This document shows positions 17,821 through 18,780 of a stretch of 18,780 bases of DNA, piece by piece. The notes beneath the pieces were generated by a model. It had not been told where the DNA came from, ran no database searches, and saw nothing but the letters and a program-made list of their open reading frames with translations. The first letter of the stretch is position 1. Each line of letters begins with the position of its first letter. Origin of the DNA: Coemansia sp. RSA 922 (taxonomy: Eukaryota; Kickxellomycota; Kickxellomycetes; Kickxellales; Kickxellaceae); assembly GCA_027577415.1 (NCBI GenBank), contig JANBQS010000405.1, positions 1 through 18,780 of the forward strand. Reading direction: 5' to 3'. A program made the position numbers and the translations under genes.

Positions 17821-18780
17821 TTAAGAGCCGGACTGAACCTGTAGGCTCGTTGACAGCTGTTCCAGGCACTCTTTGGTGCGAGGGCTGATGCGCTTGCTAG
17901 AAACATAAACGAGGCACCTGAAAAGCGCCCCCCATTTGGCTTCTCCGTTTCCTAAGAACAACGTGCTATATAGCTTGTTGCTCCTAAGCATGCTCAATGC
18001 AACCTCAGTGCTGTCCGAAGAAGCACTACTACACTTACTCGAATATGCAGCATTGCAAGCCGTTGCCACGGAAAGCGAGCCTTCCAGGCCATTACCGTCA
18101 TCAGCGATAAACTTGACGAGGTTGCCCACCCATTTCTTGACCAGCCGGCAAAGCTTTTTTGCTGACATCCGCTGAACGCCCTTTTCGGTGACGACGTTAA
18201 GCGAGTGCAGGTCTAACCCGGTTACCTCTAGAAACATGCTGCTTAGCATGGGGCCCGTCAGGAGGTCGGCCGGGATATGGCACATTCTGACAACGACGAA
18301 GCAGAGGCGCGGCCCGAGAACTGTCGCGTTTGCGTCTTCGGCGAGGCCGAGTTGCTCGAGATAGCTTCGGCGGAGCTCGGTGCGCTCCAGGTCGCGGCGG
18401 CAGAGAATGCTGAGGTCGGCGATATCCTCGGAACCCTCTTCGTCAAGCTGGGGCGCCCAGTGCTCCAGCGCCACCACACTGGCCAGCGTTGCGATACGCT
18501 CTCGAGGCAGGGCGGTGCTGGGCATCAACGCGCAGCCGTAGATATGTCTGTATACGTCTTGAACATATCCCAGGCTGACGAAGGGTGCCTCGCCAAGGAC
18601 AACCAGGAGGCGCTCGCTGGTCACCCGCCTGCCCGAAACGTCACAGATAATGCCCGAAACGTCATAGATCATGCACGACGAATTGGTCGCTGTGACGCTG
18701 TCACTAACGCACATGTCGAGTCTTTGACGTTTAACAACTTGCGACGACTCTGACGCGTTATTGCGTGAAGCCCTGTGTAC
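17821..18780 (-). CDS. Unrecognised protein, C-terminal part, open at the window edge
   Basis: The frame is open from the right edge to TAA at 17821, giving at least 319 aa. An internal Met at 18714 would give 297 aa, but upstream codons continue without a stop and read SESSQVVKRQRLDM, so the true start is probably beyond the window. Visible features are a hydrophobic block (LLVVLGEAPFVSLGYVQDVY), a helical stretch (RERIATLASVVALEHWAPQL), a second conserved-looking block (GPRLCFVVVRMCHIPADLL) and a basic helix (MSAKKLCRLVKKWVGNLV), then a Ser-rich loop and a final helix. The YVQDVYRHIYG...RERIATLASVVALEHWAP pattern loosely recalls the F2 lobe of a FERM domain, which I consider only a guess. 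No signal peptide or membrane segment is obvious. The frame is unbroken and looks like a functional gene. Confidence 0.65.
   Translation of the reverse strand, partial: VHRASRNNASESSQVVKRQRLDMCVSDSVTATNSSCMIYDVSGIICDVSGRRVTSERLLVVLGEAPFVSLGYVQDVYRHIYGCALMPSTALPRERIATLASVVALEHWAPQLDEEGSEDIADLSILCRRDLERTELRRSYLEQLGLAEDANATVLGPRLCFVVVRMCHIPADLLTGPMLSSMFLEVTGLDLHSLNVVTEKGVQRMSAKKLCRLVKKWVGNLVKFIADDGNGLEGSLSVATACNAAYSSKCSSASSDSTEVALSMLRSNKLYSTLFLGNGEAKWGALFRCLVYVSSKRISPRTKECLEQLSTSLQVQSGS

Noticed and set aside
1..18780. CRISPR array, operon, riboswitch or bacterial-type signals
   Set aside because: No spaced short repeats were seen, and spliceosomal introns show the DNA is eukaryotic.

Overview
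The window looks like nuclear DNA of a filamentous fungus. Genes have spliceosomal introns (donors GTATAG and GTAAGT; the larger gene has a CTAAC branch site before its TAG acceptor), UTRs are AT-rich, and there are no operons or ribosome binding sites. A decayed gene at 11.2-12.2 kb belongs to the expanded 'LPLH...IV..V / CPNFD' F-box-like family that I associate with Kickxellales (Coemansia, Linderina and relatives), so I infer Kickxellomycotina. That placement rests on memory of the family, not on a search.

Left part (1-10.6 kb) is intact and gene-dense, all on the minus strand. Allantoicase (333-1607, two exons) is a purine/allantoin catabolism enzyme; a TATA-like element and a GATA-type site lie upstream. 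Next is a very large gene (2260-10541, two exons, about 2,668 aa): N-terminal ankyrin-like repeats, a long disordered Ser/Pro-rich middle, and a C-terminal anillin-homology plus PH module like that of Bud4/Mid2 septin-ring proteins. Its true N-terminus lies in a separate first exon.

Right part (10.6-17.8 kb) is mostly decayed or repetitive. It holds a broken F-box-like family gene (11249-12191); two diverged copies of a roughly 0.5 kb dispersed repeat (about 13126-13611 and 17013-17571) that carry a tRNA-like T-arm/B-box and a T-run on the minus strand; a possible short Cys-rich gene remnant (13745-14017); and a minus-strand membrane protein reading frame (14897-15625) with protein-like remnants downstream in another frame (to about 14436). 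The membrane protein has a two-helix hairpin and weakly recalls the membrane anchor of SREBP-type regulators. A TATA plus pyrimidine-rich leader near 15.8-16.0 kb has no convincing coding sequence behind it.

Right edge: a minus-strand frame (17821 to the edge at 18780) is open to the end of the window, so it is the C-terminal part of an unrecognised gene.

The genes do not form a pathway or cluster. The best candidates for something undescribed are the ankyrin-anillin-PH protein architecture and the repeat pair with its possible Pol III unit. I found no CRISPR array, secondary-metabolite cluster or intact transposon.
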